64,000 nt of DNA from Candidatus Woesearchaeota archaeon (lineage in GTDB: Archaea; Nanobdellota; Nanobdellia; Woesearchaeales; JAHWIC01), in the NCBI GenBank assembly GCA_019322805.1, contig JAHWIC010000002.1:1-64000 (forward strand). The letters run 5' to 3'. Below, one piece after another: positions 50,918-60,796 of the stretch. Position numbers and translations under genes: made by a program. Each line of letters begins with the position of its first letter. The first letter of the stretch is position 1. The notes under the pieces are model-generated. The model had not been told where the DNA came from. It ran no database searches and saw nothing but the letters and a program-made list of their open reading frames with translations.

Positions 50918-52987
50918 ATGAAAAAAATAATGTTCTTAATGTTATTTCTAGTCATGATTCCAATATGCATTTCACAGGATTACTACAGGGCTAAAAACCT
51001 CATTATTGAGCTGGATGTAGATTCTGAGTTTCAGATAATCCCTAGCTCAGGAGATTATCAGATTAGCTATGTTACTGCAAATCTCTATTTTTTCCCTCGC
51101 GATGGATTTAACCAGGATGTGCTTAAATTAACAACTACTCCAAAAGCTGAGGAAATTGATGAAAGCATTACATTCAGATGGGACAACCCGCAAGCTGGCA
51201 AGCTGGCGTTTAATGTCAATTCCGAGATAATGACTAATGATAAAAAGGTTGAGGTAAAAAGCAGGGTAAGGTTTCCTATTACAAGCCTGCCTAATGATGT
51301 TTTGCCTTACACTCAGCCGTCTGCAACAATTGACTCTGATAATATGGATATAATCCTATTGGCTTCAGAGCTTGCTGCTGGAGAGGATGATCTTTATGTT
51401 GTTGTGCACAATATTGGCGCATGGGTAAAGAAGAATATTGATTATGAGTTAAGCTCGTTAACTACAGGAATAAGCCAGACAGCTTCATGGGTTTTGCTTA
51501 CAAAAAAGGGAGTGTGTGATGAGATAACAAATCTGTTCATTGCTATGTTAAGGTCTTTAGGAATACCTGCAAGGTTTATCTCTGGTGTTTCTTACACAGA
51601 GCTTATCGAAGGCAACTGGGGCAATCATGGCTGGGCAGAGGTCTACTTTCCAGGCTATGGCTGGATTCCATTTGATGTTACCTATGGCGAGCTTGGTTAT
51701 TTAGATCCAACACATATAAACCTGCATGCAGCTATAGATGCAGAGGAGTCCTCAACAAAATATCAATGGTATGGCCGCAATGTTGATGTAGTCACCAAAC
51801 TCCTTGAAACAAAAGTTAGAGTAATGCAGATACGCGGGGAGGCAGAGCCCAAGATAAGGCTAAACACTATTGCTATAAAAAGTGAGGTTGGTTTTGGCTC
51901 ATACAACCTTATTGAAACCATTGTAGAAAATCTTGATGACAGCTATTACTCTACAGAGCTGCATATATCAAAGCCTGTTGAAGTTAGTGTGTTAGGCGAT
52001 GAAGAAAGGTTTGTACTTCTAAGGCCGAATGAGCGCAAAAAGGTTTATTGGGATATCAAAATACCCAGCAGCCTTAGAAAAACAAGCGTCTATACTTTCC
52101 CCATTGCTGTCTGGTCTTCAAAAAACTTCAGTTCTTACACCAGCTTTAAGTCTTCTTATTTAGATAAAGTTTATTCAGCAAAAGAGATAGAAGATATACT
52201 CAACCAGCGGCAGGTAGAGGAATCCAAGGTTTATTCAAGGAATGTCGGCCTTAGTTGCAGCATTAGTAAGGATGAACTCTACCTTAATGAATACACCTTA
52301 GTTGCCTGTAATCTAAAGAATGTAGGAAACGTGCTGCTCAGAAACATTAGGCTGTGCGGTGGTGATTCCTGTGAAATATTTGACCTTGGAATCTCACAGA
52401 TGGTCTATAAGGAATACAAAATCTATCCTTCAGAAATAGGCTCATTCGAATTTGTTGTAAGGATTGACAGTCCTGATGTCTCAAAAGCAGAGTACATTAA
52501 GTATACTGTTCTTGACAAGCCTGTTGTTTCAATAGAAAACCTGAATTATCCAGATAGTGTTTCATACGGAGATGCATTTTCCGTAGAATTCTCATTGGAT
52601 AAGGGCTCTTTATCTACGCCGAAGGAGGTTTTTGTAGAGCTGTACCAGGGCAGTGTACCAAAGGGCTGGCGCATAGATAAGCTTAGCGCAGAGCAGTCAT
52701 TCAAAGTAAATTTTGACAGCAAAGGCCTAGGATTAAATGAGAATGATTTTGAGATAAGAGTCAGGTATAAGGATAATCTAGGCAGGGAGTACCTGGAAAC
52801 AAAATCATTTAAGGTAATCCTTACAAATGTTCCAGCGTCGGAAATTCCATTTGTTGCATTAAGATCCATTATAATGAATCTTGGATATATGGATATAAAA
52901 AAGATTGTTTATATTTCAGGCGCAGTTATTATTGCATTTGTAATTGTTATAATGTACACTGTGAGGGCTGTTGAGAAGAAGAGATAA
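50918..52987 (+). CDS. exported transglutaminase-like protein
   Basis: The 689-residue protein has a signal peptide (about 1-19), an extracellular N-terminal beta domain, a transglutaminase-like core with the triad C200 (KKGVCDEI), H237 (GNHGWAEVY) and D253 (IPFDVTYGE), two or more Ig-like domains, and a C-terminal membrane anchor (ISGAVIIAFVIVIMYTV). It would act outside the cell as a protease or crosslinker on surface proteins. A start TATA-like element lies near 50886-50893. Confidence 0.82.
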   Translation: MKKIMFLMLFLVMIPICISQDYYRAKNLIIELDVDSEFQIIPSSGDYQISYVTANLYFFPRDGFNQDVLKLTTTPKAEEIDESITFRWDNPQAGKLAFNVNSEIMTNDKKVEVKSRVRFPITSLPNDVLPYTQPSATIDSDNMDIILLASELAAGEDDLYVVVHNIGAWVKKNIDYELSSLTTGISQTASWVLLTKKGVCDEITNLFIAMLRSLGIPARFISGVSYTELIEGNWGNHGWAEVYFPGYGWIPFDVTYGELGYLDPTHINLHAAIDAEESSTKYQWYGRNVDVVTKLLETKVRVMQIRGEAEPKIRLNTIAIKSEVGFGSYNLIETIVENLDDSYYSTELHISKPVEVSVLGDEERFVLLRPNERKKVYWDIKIPSSLRKTSVYTFPIAVWSSKNFSSYTSFKSSYLDKVYSAKEIEDILNQRQVEESKVYSRNVGLSCSISKDELYLNEYTLVACNLKNVGNVLLRNIRLCGGDSCEIFDLGISQMVYKEYKIYPSEIGSFEFVVRIDSPDVSKAEYIKYTVLDKPVVSIENLNYPDSVSYGDAFSVEFSLDKGSLSTPKEVFVELYQGSVPKGWRIDKLSAEQSFKVNFDSKGLGLNENDFEIRVRYKDNLGREYLETKSFKVILTNVPASEIPFVALRSIIMNLGYMDIKKIVYISGAVIIAFVIVIMYTVRAVEKKR

Positions 52988-53042
52988 TTTTTCAATAACT
53001 TTATAAACCATAAACTGCTCTGAAAACAAAAAGGGGGAAAAT

Positions 53043-54872
53043 ATGGAGAAGACTGAAAAGATTGTTCCTGACACCTCTATAATAATAGAAGGTTCGCTCT
53101 CGCAGAAAATAGCGAAAAAAGAATTTAAGGTCAGCCAGGTTATTGTTCATGAAGCTGTTTTTGCTGAGCTTGAGCATCAGGCTAACGAAGGCAAGGCAAT
53201 TGGTTTTCTTGGCTTAGACGAGCTTAAGACGCTTCGCGAACTTGCTGGCAAACATAAGTTTGAGATTGTTTATGCAGGCAAAAGGCCAAGTGCGCATGAG
53301 ATTAAGTATGCGAGCTTAGGCGAAATAGACGCTTCCATAAGGCAGCTTGCCTGGGAAGAGGACGCTACCTTACTGACTGGGGACCGGATACAGGCAGAGG
53401 CTGCAAGAGCAAAAGGAGTAAAGGTCATACTTATTGCCAAAGAGATTTCTGAAAAAAAGCTAAGGCTTGAGAAGTATTTTGATGAAACTACTATGTCTGT
53501 TCATCTGCGTGAAAATGTAGTTCCTTACGCAAAAAAAGGCATGCCTGGCAAATGGGATTTTGTTGCTTTGGCAAAGAAAACCTTAACACAGGATGAAGTA
53601 AAGAAAATCAGCAATGAGATTATTGAGGAAGCAAGAGTCAGGGATGACGGCTTTATTGAGATAGAAAGGCATCACAGCACAATTGTTCAGCTTGGCAATT
53701 ACAGGATTGTCATAACTACGCCGCCTTTCTCAGACGGGTGGGAGATAACTGCTGTAAGGCCTGTTAAAAAGCTGGTTCTTGGTGATTATAAGCTTAGTGA
53801 GAAGTTGATGAAACGGGTTGCAGAGCAGGCTGAAGGTATCCTGATTGCAGGTGCACCTGGCCATGGAAAGACAACCTTTGCGCAGGCTTTGGCAGAGTTT
53901 TATGCTTCAAAAGAAAAGGTTGTCAAAACTGTTGAGGCTCCTCGTGATTTAGTTCTGCCTGACAGTGTAACACAGTATGCTATTAGCCGGGGAACGCCGC
54001 AGGAAATCCATGATATTCTTTTGCTGTGCAGGCCTGATTATACAATCTTTGATGAAATGCGCAATACTGCTGACTTTAAGCTGTTTGCTGATATGCGCTT
54101 AGCGGGAGTGGGCATGGTTGGTGTTGTTCATGCAACAAATCCAATTGATGCTATCCAAAGGTTTATTGGAAGAATCGAGATGGGTGTTATACCTCAAGTC
54201 ATTGATACCGTTGTGTTCATTAAGAACGGCACGATAAATGAGGTTCTGAGTGTTAAGATGACTGTAAAGGTTCCATCCGGAATGACTGAGGCTGATTTAG
54301 CAAGACCAGTTGTTGAAGTGGTCAATTTTGAAACAGGAAAGATTGAGTTTGAGATTTACACTTATGGCGAACAGACTGTTGTTGTTCCTGTCAGTGCAAG
54401 TGCTGAGAGTGTTGGTGCTCATAAACTAGCTGAGAAAACAATTGAAGAAGAGTTTTTGAAATATACTGATAATCCACATGCTGAGGTTGTTAGTGCACAT
54501 AAGGCAATTGTAAAGGTTCCTGCACGGGACATACCAAGGATTATTGGCAAACAAGGACAGAATATTGACAGGATTGAAGAAAAGCTCGGTATAAGCATTG
54601 ACATACAGGAGCTTGGCGCTGTTTCTGGTGGCGAAGAAAAGAGGAGGAATAAAGAGGCGCAATACGAGTTAAAGGTTAAGAGTAAGTCAGTTAATTTCTT
54701 TCTTGACATAACAATGCAAAATCAAGAGTTTGATATTTATGTTGAGGATGAGTATCTTCTCTCAGCAAGAGCAGGAAAAACAGGAATAATAAAGATAAAG
54801 AAAGACAATCCGATTGGAAGAAGATTGATTAAGGCTCTGCAGTCTGGCGAGAGGATCAGGCTGTTTGGTTAG
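53043..54872 (+). CDS. PIN domain / PilT-type ATPase / KH domain protein
   Basis: The 609-residue protein has an N-terminal PIN nuclease domain (VPDTSIIIEGSLS, ATLLTGDRIQAEAARAKGVKV), a PilT/VirB11-like ATPase with Walker A GAPGHGKTTFAQ near residue 260, and a KH domain (ARDIPRIIGKQGQNIDRIEEKLGISIDIQE). It is the archaeal COG1855 family. The mix suggests ATP-driven RNA handling rather than pilus work; its function is not established. A GGGGGAAA site precedes the ATG. Confidence 0.88.
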   Translation: MEKTEKIVPDTSIIIEGSLSQKIAKKEFKVSQVIVHEAVFAELEHQANEGKAIGFLGLDELKTLRELAGKHKFEIVYAGKRPSAHEIKYASLGEIDASIRQLAWEEDATLLTGDRIQAEAARAKGVKVILIAKEISEKKLRLEKYFDETTMSVHLRENVVPYAKKGMPGKWDFVALAKKTLTQDEVKKISNEIIEEARVRDDGFIEIERHHSTIVQLGNYRIVITTPPFSDGWEITAVRPVKKLVLGDYKLSEKLMKRVAEQAEGILIAGAPGHGKTTFAQALAEFYASKEKVVKTVEAPRDLVLPDSVTQYAISRGTPQEIHDILLLCRPDYTIFDEMRNTADFKLFADMRLAGVGMVGVVHATNPIDAIQRFIGRIEMGVIPQVIDTVVFIKNGTINEVLSVKMTVKVPSGMTEADLARPVVEVVNFETGKIEFEIYTYGEQTVVVPVSASAESVGAHKLAEKTIEEEFLKYTDNPHAEVVSAHKAIVKVPARDIPRIIGKQGQNIDRIEEKLGISIDIQELGAVSGGEEKRRNKEAQYELKVKSKSVNFFLDITMQNQEFDIYVEDEYLLSARAGKTGIIKIKKDNPIGRRLIKALQSGERIRLFG

Positions 54873-54874
54873 AA

Positions 54875-56452
54875 TTAAGCGCATCTATTATGTTCCAGTT
54901 CTTGCTCAACCCATGATACATCGGTTGACCTATAACCTATTTTTGTGTCTGCAATACCCATATAAGTCCATAAGACCCTTCCCTGTATGACAATTCCTGT
55001 CGGGAAAGCAACCATCTTCACTTCTGGTTTTCCTTCTGCATTAGGATGTTCATACTTATACATCTCTCCATCCGGTACAAAGAGAGGATCTCTCATTATT
55101 GCTACAGCTTTTGTAGGGTCTTCAGGATGCCTTTCATAGAAAGATCCAGAGTACCATAAATCATCATTTACACCATGATAGAGCCCTATGCGTTTGCCAT
55201 TATGAACTGTTGTTCCTGCATCCCCCCAGCCAACCTTCTTCCTACACCATGGTTCTTGACCCTCTATGAATTCATACTTTACTATATTCCTTATATAATC
55301 TCTCCAGAACTCAATGTTCTTAAAGTGTTCTAGCTTGCGTGCTCTGGCAACATGCATATCGGGATCTAATCTGTGCTTAAGAACCCACCAGCCGTCTTCA
55401 TAGCTTACTGCAGCATCTTTATCATCAAGGAGGATTGGTACTTTTCTGCCTCTGCCGTTTATCTCGTATGTTCCAGGGGCCTTAATATCCCCATCATTTC
55501 CACGTGATTTACTGAGCCCTTCTGACCATACTTTCCTGTATCGCTCATCTGGGACTAATTCTACTGCTTCTTCCAAACGTATTTCAGGGCCAATAGGCCC
55601 TAGCTTTTTAACATGTACAAAATCTCTTGTTACTGCCAAAGCAATTCTTGCATTTACTCCATCATAAGCTGTGTATGTTATAAAATAAGTATCTCCAACC
55701 TTAGTGAGCCTTGGGTCCTCACAGCCACGGCATTCCCACCCATATTCACGAACTATCAGGGGCCTGCTTTTTTTGCTTAATTTTGTTGGAGGCTTAAGCA
55801 ACCTAAAATGTATCTCAGAGTAGTCTCCAGCATCATCCTCCATTACAACCCTATAAGGGAATGGCCAAGGACCATCTTCATTATGCTGGTACACTGCAGG
55901 GTTTAAAACAGCAAGTTCTCCTTTTTCCAGGTCAGGCTCTAAAAGAATTCCTTCTTCATCATGAGTGTAGTCAACAGGCACAATATTATCAGATGGTCTG
56001 CTTCTTACAAATATGGCACGGGGGAGTCCTACTAATTCTTTATCCTTTATCGCACTTCTTACATAACCTGCTGTTTCATCGTATGCCTTCTCTACAGCTT
56101 TTAATCTGGATTCTAACTTCTCTTTTTCATTAACCAGTACCCTCATCTTATCAGCTTTAGCTAATCCTCCTTCTAAAGTTACCTTATCCCCATCTCTATG
56201 GTAAATTGCTGATTCACGCCAGGCTGCAATGTCTCTTTCAACTTCTTGTAATTGAGAACTCAGATAGTCTCTAACACCACCATTAGTAAGGTATTCCAAA
56301 AGGCCTTCTAATCTCTCAAGAGTATAATTATCACGATAAAAAGCAACCATATCACCTGTTGCTTCAAATCTTGATATCTCAGCATCTAAAGAAACATCCT
56401 CACCTCCCTCAACAGGAGGTGATTCAACCTCCGCAGCAGGTGCTTGAACCAT
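54875..56452 (-). CDS. GH130-like glycoside phosphorylase/hydrolase
   Basis: Residues about 120-525 form a five-bladed beta-propeller of the GH130 type: LNPAVYQHNEDGPWPFPYRV, ECRGCEDPRLTKVGDTYFIT and GDAGTTVHNGKRIGLYHGVND. GH130 enzymes phosphorolyse beta-mannosides. The first 120 residues are helical and not part of the family. It would fit with the GH2 enzyme and transferases at 16-26 kb in mannoside turnover. It is divergent from the Lrp-like gene. Confidence 0.78.
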   Translation of the reverse strand: MVQAPAAEVESPPVEGGEDVSLDAEISRFEATGDMVAFYRDNYTLERLEGLLEYLTNGGVRDYLSSQLQEVERDIAAWRESAIYHRDGDKVTLEGGLAKADKMRVLVNEKEKLESRLKAVEKAYDETAGYVRSAIKDKELVGLPRAIFVRSRPSDNIVPVDYTHDEEGILLEPDLEKGELAVLNPAVYQHNEDGPWPFPYRVVMEDDAGDYSEIHFRLLKPPTKLSKKSRPLIVREYGWECRGCEDPRLTKVGDTYFITYTAYDGVNARIALAVTRDFVHVKKLGPIGPEIRLEEAVELVPDERYRKVWSEGLSKSRGNDGDIKAPGTYEINGRGRKVPILLDDKDAAVSYEDGWWVLKHRLDPDMHVARARKLEHFKNIEFWRDYIRNIVKYEFIEGQEPWCRKKVGWGDAGTTVHNGKRIGLYHGVNDDLWYSGSFYERHPEDPTKAVAIMRDPLFVPDGEMYKYEHPNAEGKPEVKMVAFPTGIVIQGRVLWTYMGIADTKIGYRSTDVSWVEQELEHNRCA

Positions 56453-56578
56453 TTTACCTCCGTATAAACCTGTATGGTAAAACGTATACTAATATATTTT
56501 AAATACCTCATATGGATAGATACATTTATATACTTTTCGGTTAATTAGTGGTATAAATATAACAAAATGGGTGATATT

Positions 56579-57154
56579 ATGAGAACGCTAGATGAACAGG
56601 AAATAAAGATTGTCAGGGAATTAATAAGGAATCCAAGGATATCTGATAACCAGCTCAGCAAGAAAACCAAGATTCCTGTGATGAGTGTTAACAGAAAAAG
56701 GAAGAAGTTGGAAAATGAAAATTTGCTGTATTATTTTGCCTATCTGAACAAGGGGAATGCAAAAACACATATCTATAAAGCAAGACAGCTTTACATAATA
56801 CAATTCAAGATTGGAATTACCAGGGAGGAATATTTAAAGGCAATAGAGGAAGACAAGAAGTTTCAAGAAACAAACGCAAGGTATCATGCAAATTCTTTTT
56901 TAGGCGAGAAGGAAGGCCACCTAGCATTGGCAATTATACTTGAAGCAGAAAGCCAGTCTAAGCTTATTGATGTATTTAACGGGTATGTGATCAAGGGCCT
57001 AAAAGATAGGTATGGTGATGATTGTATAAGCAAAATTAACACTATAAGATTGGACCTGCCAATAAGGCTGCACCACAATTATTTGCCAATAATGAATATG
57101 GAAAACGGCATTATAAAAGAAGACTGGCTGGATGAGTGGATCTTTGTCCAATAG
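56579..57154 (+). CDS. Lrp/AsnC-like winged-helix regulator
   Basis: The 191-residue protein has an N-terminal helix-turn-helix (LDEQEIKIVRELIRNPRISDNQLSKKTKIPVMSVNRKRKKLE) typical of Lrp/AsnC and Rio-type regulators, then a domain without a clear RAM fold. The GGGTGAT site before ATG 56579 favours this start over 56567. It is convergent with the KaiC-like pair. Confidence 0.7.
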   Translation: MRTLDEQEIKIVRELIRNPRISDNQLSKKTKIPVMSVNRKRKKLENENLLYYFAYLNKGNAKTHIYKARQLYIIQFKIGITREEYLKAIEEDKKFQETNARYHANSFLGEKEGHLALAIILEAESQSKLIDVFNGYVIKGLKDRYGDDCISKINTIRLDLPIRLHHNYLPIMNMENGIIKEDWLDEWIFVQ

Positions 57155-57160
57155 CAAGAT

Positions 57161-57856
57161 CTAAAACACATCAACCTTTTTTGGATCTATCCTTATTCCT
57201 TTATCAGATATCTCTAAATCGATTGTTTTTTCTGGTATTCTTGTGCCCCTCATCTTTAATATTTCAATAGCCCTTTTTCTTATTCCCTTCTGTTTAAAAT
57301 GATAAAGAAGTATTATGCTGTCAGTCTCAAATTCAAGTGCTGTTGAAATAGTATGTCCATCTTTTGACTCATCCTGGGATGTCAGCACACCAGTGCAGTT
57401 CCATTTATTAATAAGCTCGAATAATGCTAAAGCAGCCTCTTTTTTTGTTAACTCATCTTCATACAGCAAGGAAAAAGAGGTTATAGAATCTATGACTATG
57501 CGCTTTGCTTTAATTTTTTCAATGACAGACTCAACTATGCCTCCGCCTTCTGTTAAGACCTTCTTTACCTGCTCAGGGGTATATTCTAAAAAAACAAATT
57601 TTCCTTGTTTTTCATACTCGGCAAGGTCCCAGCCAAGCTTTAACATATCCTCATAAACCTTTTCCTTTCTTTCCTCAAAGGTCATATAGATTCCAGGCTC
57701 ATTCTTCTTGATACCATCAATAATAAACTGCATCCCAAAGATAGTCTTGCCTGTTCCAGGGCCGCCGGCCACTAAGTTAATGCTGTTTTTTTTAAAGCCG
57801 CCTTCTATTAAACCGTCCAGATTTGGGATGCCTGTAGAAATTCTTCTTATCATCAT
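57161..57856 (-). CDS. KaiC-like RecA-superfamily ATPase, first of a pair
   Basis: The 231-residue single-domain ATPase has TGIPNLDGLIEGGF, Walker A GGPGTGKT at 31-38, MTFEERKEKVYEDM and Walker B VIDSITSF. These archaeal KaiC homologues are signalling ATPases of unknown target. Its start overlaps the stop of the second KaiC-like gene (ATGA). Confidence 0.85.
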   Translation of the reverse strand: MMIRRISTGIPNLDGLIEGGFKKNSINLVAGGPGTGKTIFGMQFIIDGIKKNEPGIYMTFEERKEKVYEDMLKLGWDLAEYEKQGKFVFLEYTPEQVKKVLTEGGGIVESVIEKIKAKRIVIDSITSFSLLYEDELTKKEAALALFELINKWNCTGVLTSQDESKDGHTISTALEFETDSIILLYHFKQKGIRKRAIEILKMRGTRIPEKTIDLEISDKGIRIDPKKVDVF

Positions 57857-58581
57857 TTGAATCTTTTCGTATCTTTCTCTATTAATGAAAAAGGAATCTG
57901 TTGAGGGAATATCTTTACGCCCCCATTCCCTATTTTAAAAGGGAATAGATCTATTGAGTGGTCTTGGCCCCTCATTTTGTATACTTGAGCACAATGCTCG
58001 AAAGAATGGCCCTTTCTTATTTTTGTCAAGATGATTAACCCTTCAAACAAAAAGTCTTCTGGCTTGTAATGTATCTCGTCTATATTTGATATAGATTTTT
58101 CAGACACTGCCAGTAAAGTAACTTTCGCCTCTTTCATCTTTAACACAAAATCCAAGACCTCTTTTCTGTAGTCCATTTCTCCTGAAAGGTGCATGTATTC
58201 AAATAGGGTTATGGAATCCAAAACAACCCTCCTTACTTTTTTTGATTTGATTATAGACAAGGGGGTGGCTATTGACATTAGTTTTTTTGGTTGAACTGGC
58301 TGTTGTACCAGGGTTATTAGGCCCTTTTTTTCATATTCTTTCATATCTAAGCCCAAGGCTTCTGCATATGACCTTACATCTTCCACTGTTTCTTCAGAAG
58401 TGATATATATTCCTGCTTCACCACGCTTAGCTCCCTCAACAATAAACTGTATTGCCAGTATTGATTTCCCACTACCCGGAGGACCAGTAACCAAAACAGA
58501 GGCCCCTTCCCTCATTCCTCCTTTTAATACTTCATCCAGACCGGAGATTCCTGTTTCTATTTTCTTTATCACTAAAATCAC
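57853..58581 (-). CDS. KaiC-like RecA-superfamily ATPase, second of the pair
   Basis: The 242-residue protein has TGISGLDEVLKGGMREG, Walker A GPPGSGKS at 33-40, ITSEETVEDVRSYAE and Walker B VLDSITLFEYM. It is about as similar to its neighbour as two old paralogues. Co-translated with it; the two may form a mixed hexamer. Confidence 0.85.
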   Translation of the reverse strand: MILVIKKIETGISGLDEVLKGGMREGASVLVTGPPGSGKSILAIQFIVEGAKRGEAGIYITSEETVEDVRSYAEALGLDMKEYEKKGLITLVQQPVQPKKLMSIATPLSIIKSKKVRRVVLDSITLFEYMHLSGEMDYRKEVLDFVLKMKEAKVTLLAVSEKSISNIDEIHYKPEDFLFEGLIILTKIRKGHSFEHCAQVYKMRGQDHSIDLFPFKIGNGGVKIFPQQIPFSLIEKDTKRFK

Positions 58582-58712
58582 CTTTTCAATATATAATCAT
58601 ATGGTTTATATATAAAATTTATGGAAATCTTCTGATTTTGGATTCCCACAAAACATTTAAATACAAGTAAAACAGAGAAAATAGTAAGTACTGATGGTTG
58701 GTTTTAGGTAAG

Positions 58713-59282
58713 ATGGCAAGAATAAAGGAGGAATTCGAAAAAAAACTCAAGGATTTAACAGAATATGTGGCGCTGGCTACTGTGAATGCTAATAAATACC
58801 AGAAAACAAATCTAGGGATTATAAAGCATTTGACTGACAAGAATGTTCCTGGTGTTTATGTTACCTTAAACAAGCCATTTGAAACTATGCAGAATATTTT
58901 TAAGAGGCAAAAGATTGGTACCGAGATTATCATATTTATTGATGCTGTTACCCAAACAGCTGGGGGAGATATTGAAAAAACTGATAAGTGCTTATTTATA
59001 GGCTCTCCAGACAACCTAAGCGATATATCTATTGCAATGGATCAGGCTGTTAGGGCCTTGCCGACTAAAGAAAAATTTGTTTTCTTTGATTCTTTATCAA
59101 CGCTTCTGATGTATAATAATGTAGAAACAGTGTCCAGATTTATCCATTTTCTTGCTGGAAAGATGAGGGTGTGGAAGGTTAAAGGCATAATCGTCTCATT
59201 AAGAAAAAAACAGGATAAAGAATTGATTGATGCCTTGATGCAGTTTTGTGATGTTGTATTAGATTTTGATAAAAAAAAGTAG
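58713..59282 (+). CDS. KaiC/RecA-fold protein without a Walker A motif
   Basis: About 189 residues. The C-terminal half has the RecA-type strand FVFFDSLSTLLMYNNVETVSRFIHFL, equivalent to Walker B in KaiC-like proteins, but the N-terminal half (GVYVTLNKPFETMQNIF) lacks a P-loop. It may be a non-catalytic partner of the divergent KaiC-like pair. The ATG at 58713 is preferred over a TTG at 58698. Confidence 0.6.
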   Translation: MARIKEEFEKKLKDLTEYVALATVNANKYQKTNLGIIKHLTDKNVPGVYVTLNKPFETMQNIFKRQKIGTEIIIFIDAVTQTAGGDIEKTDKCLFIGSPDNLSDISIAMDQAVRALPTKEKFVFFDSLSTLLMYNNVETVSRFIHFLAGKMRVWKVKGIIVSLRKKQDKELIDALMQFCDVVLDFDKKK

Positions 59283-59339
59283 AGTATTTTTACAGGAAAA
59301 GGGTAGCTTTCCTTGTATGTTAAAAAAGAGGTGTTTTCA

Positions 59340-59789
59340 ATGAAGAAAGGACTTGGCACAGTGCTTGGGCTTATAGCTATTGCAGCAGGGTTAGTAGCTA
59401 TTTTCAGGATTGTTGTTGATACTGAAGTGGCAGTTGGTTTTGTGACTATCTCATTTGGGATATTAGCTATAATATGGACCTCAATGGCCACTGGCTCATT
59501 ATCAAAAGGTTCTTCTTTGAGAAGACATACTGTCAATTTCCTGTTTTGTTTGGTGTTTGTACTATTGTTCTCGATATGGCATACCTTATCAAAGCTGTTC
59601 AAGTGGAGGGAGACAGTTAATGAATTTATGTTATACCCTGGTTACTTGTTTCTTATCATGGCTTTCCTGATATTTGTAATAACATCTTATCAGATTCTTA
59701 CTATGGGCCAAGAATTTGGGTTCGGACAGCAGGCAACGAAAATAAAGGGTATCATCAAAGAGAAGAGGAAGAAAAAGAAGAAAAGCTAA
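59340..59789 (+). CDS. small four-helix membrane protein, unknown
   Basis: A 149-residue protein with four hydrophobic segments (LGLIAIAAGLVAIFRIVV, FGILAIIWTSMA, FLFCLVFVLLFSIW, YLFLIMAFLIFVIT) and a basic C-terminal tail ending KEKRKKKKKS. GAGGTG precedes the ATG. No family is recognised. It follows the RecA-fold gene on the same strand. Confidence 0.6.
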   Translation: MKKGLGTVLGLIAIAAGLVAIFRIVVDTEVAVGFVTISFGILAIIWTSMATGSLSKGSSLRRHTVNFLFCLVFVLLFSIWHTLSKLFKWRETVNEFMLYPGYLFLIMAFLIFVITSYQILTMGQEFGFGQQATKIKGIIKEKRKKKKKS

Positions 59790-59791
59790 GA

Positions 59792-60796
59792 TTACCCTAA
59801 CAGGCCGCCAAGCATATTTCTTATTGTGAATCTGATCAGAAAAAAGATAGCTAGACTTGAAGCTACTAGTATGGGTATAAACTTTATTCCATCTCTTTCT
59901 TTTCCTTTGTATATTAAGCCAAGTATCAAGGAACCCAGAACAGAGGATGTCATCAAAAATACTACAGAATATCTTATTACAAAATGAATGCCAAGGCTAA
60001 CTTCTGAGAAGCTTATTGGCATGGAGGTTGTCAAGGCAGTCTTAGGTACATCCAAGGCTTGTAAATTCATTGTTAGAACCTCAACCAAAAAGGTGCCTAA
60101 TCCAAATAACAAAGGTGCTCCAAAACAAACAGCAGCAAATACAAATATAACATACATCATTACATTAGCCCTTATCCTGCCATCAACAAGCCCTTGCTGC
60201 CTTAGATTCCTGGCTGTTTGTTCTAATAAAGAAGCCAGTTCGCCTCCTGACCTTAGCCCAGAAACTACGAGCTCCATGGTTTTGCTTAATCGTTCTGATC
60301 TAATCCTTTGGGTCATGTCCAACAAAGCCTTGCCGACTTCTGCGCCCATTGTGATCTCTTTTCCTATGCGATTTATTTCATCCTGAAATGGCCCAAACTC
60401 AGGCCTGGCTGACAGCAGTAAAGCCTTGTCAGTAGTTAAACCTGCCCTTAGATTAGATGTCATCAGCTGCAGAACATCCGGCAGTATACCCTCAACAAAT
60501 GTTGCCTTTGCATCTGCTCTTAACAGTAATATAAAATAAACGAGAATTTGGAATAAAAAGAAAATCCCAACAACAGAAAGCAGAAAAGGGACTTCAACAA
60601 ACAAAGCCAAATAGAATGTAATTGTTAATGCCAGAAGAAAACCAAAGGAAGTAATAAACCCAACAAACCTGTGGGGGTTTAGTTGGATATTGGAATATCT
60701 TAACAGCTTAACATAATCCTCCCTAATCTTTTTCGGGTAAAATTTCGCTAAAGATCTGTATATGTTTATTCCCCAAGTAAATTTGGCCTTTTCGAT
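59792..60796 (-). CDS. TadC-like type II/IV secretion membrane protein, non-standard start
   Basis: The protein has a T2SSF domain (FVEGILPDVLQLMTSNLRAGLTTDKALLLSA and LVVSGLRSGGELASLLEQTARNLR) and membrane segments around it. The first usable start is TTG 60610, giving 273 residues, but the frame upstream still reads like the family N-terminus (FTWGINIYRSLAKFYPKKIR, then a membrane segment FITSFGFLLALTITFYL) back to about 60796. There is no ATG, GTG or TTG in that stretch. A GGGGGT site lies just before an ATC at 60796. Confidence 0.65.
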   Translation of the reverse strand: MEKAKFTWGINIYRSLAKFYPKKIREDYVKLLRYSNIQLNPHRFVGFITSFGFLLALTITFYLALFVEVPFLLSVVGIFFLFQILVYFILLLRADAKATFVEGILPDVLQLMTSNLRAGLTTDKALLLSARPEFGPFQDEINRIGKEITMGAEVGKALLDMTQRIRSERLSKTMELVVSGLRSGGELASLLEQTARNLRQQGLVDGRIRANVMMYVIFVFAAVCFGAPLLFGLGTFLVEVLTMNLQALDVPKTALTTSMPISFSEVSLGIHFVIRYSVVFLMTSSVLGSLILGLIYKGKERDGIKFIPILVASSLAIFFLIRFTIRNMLGGLLG

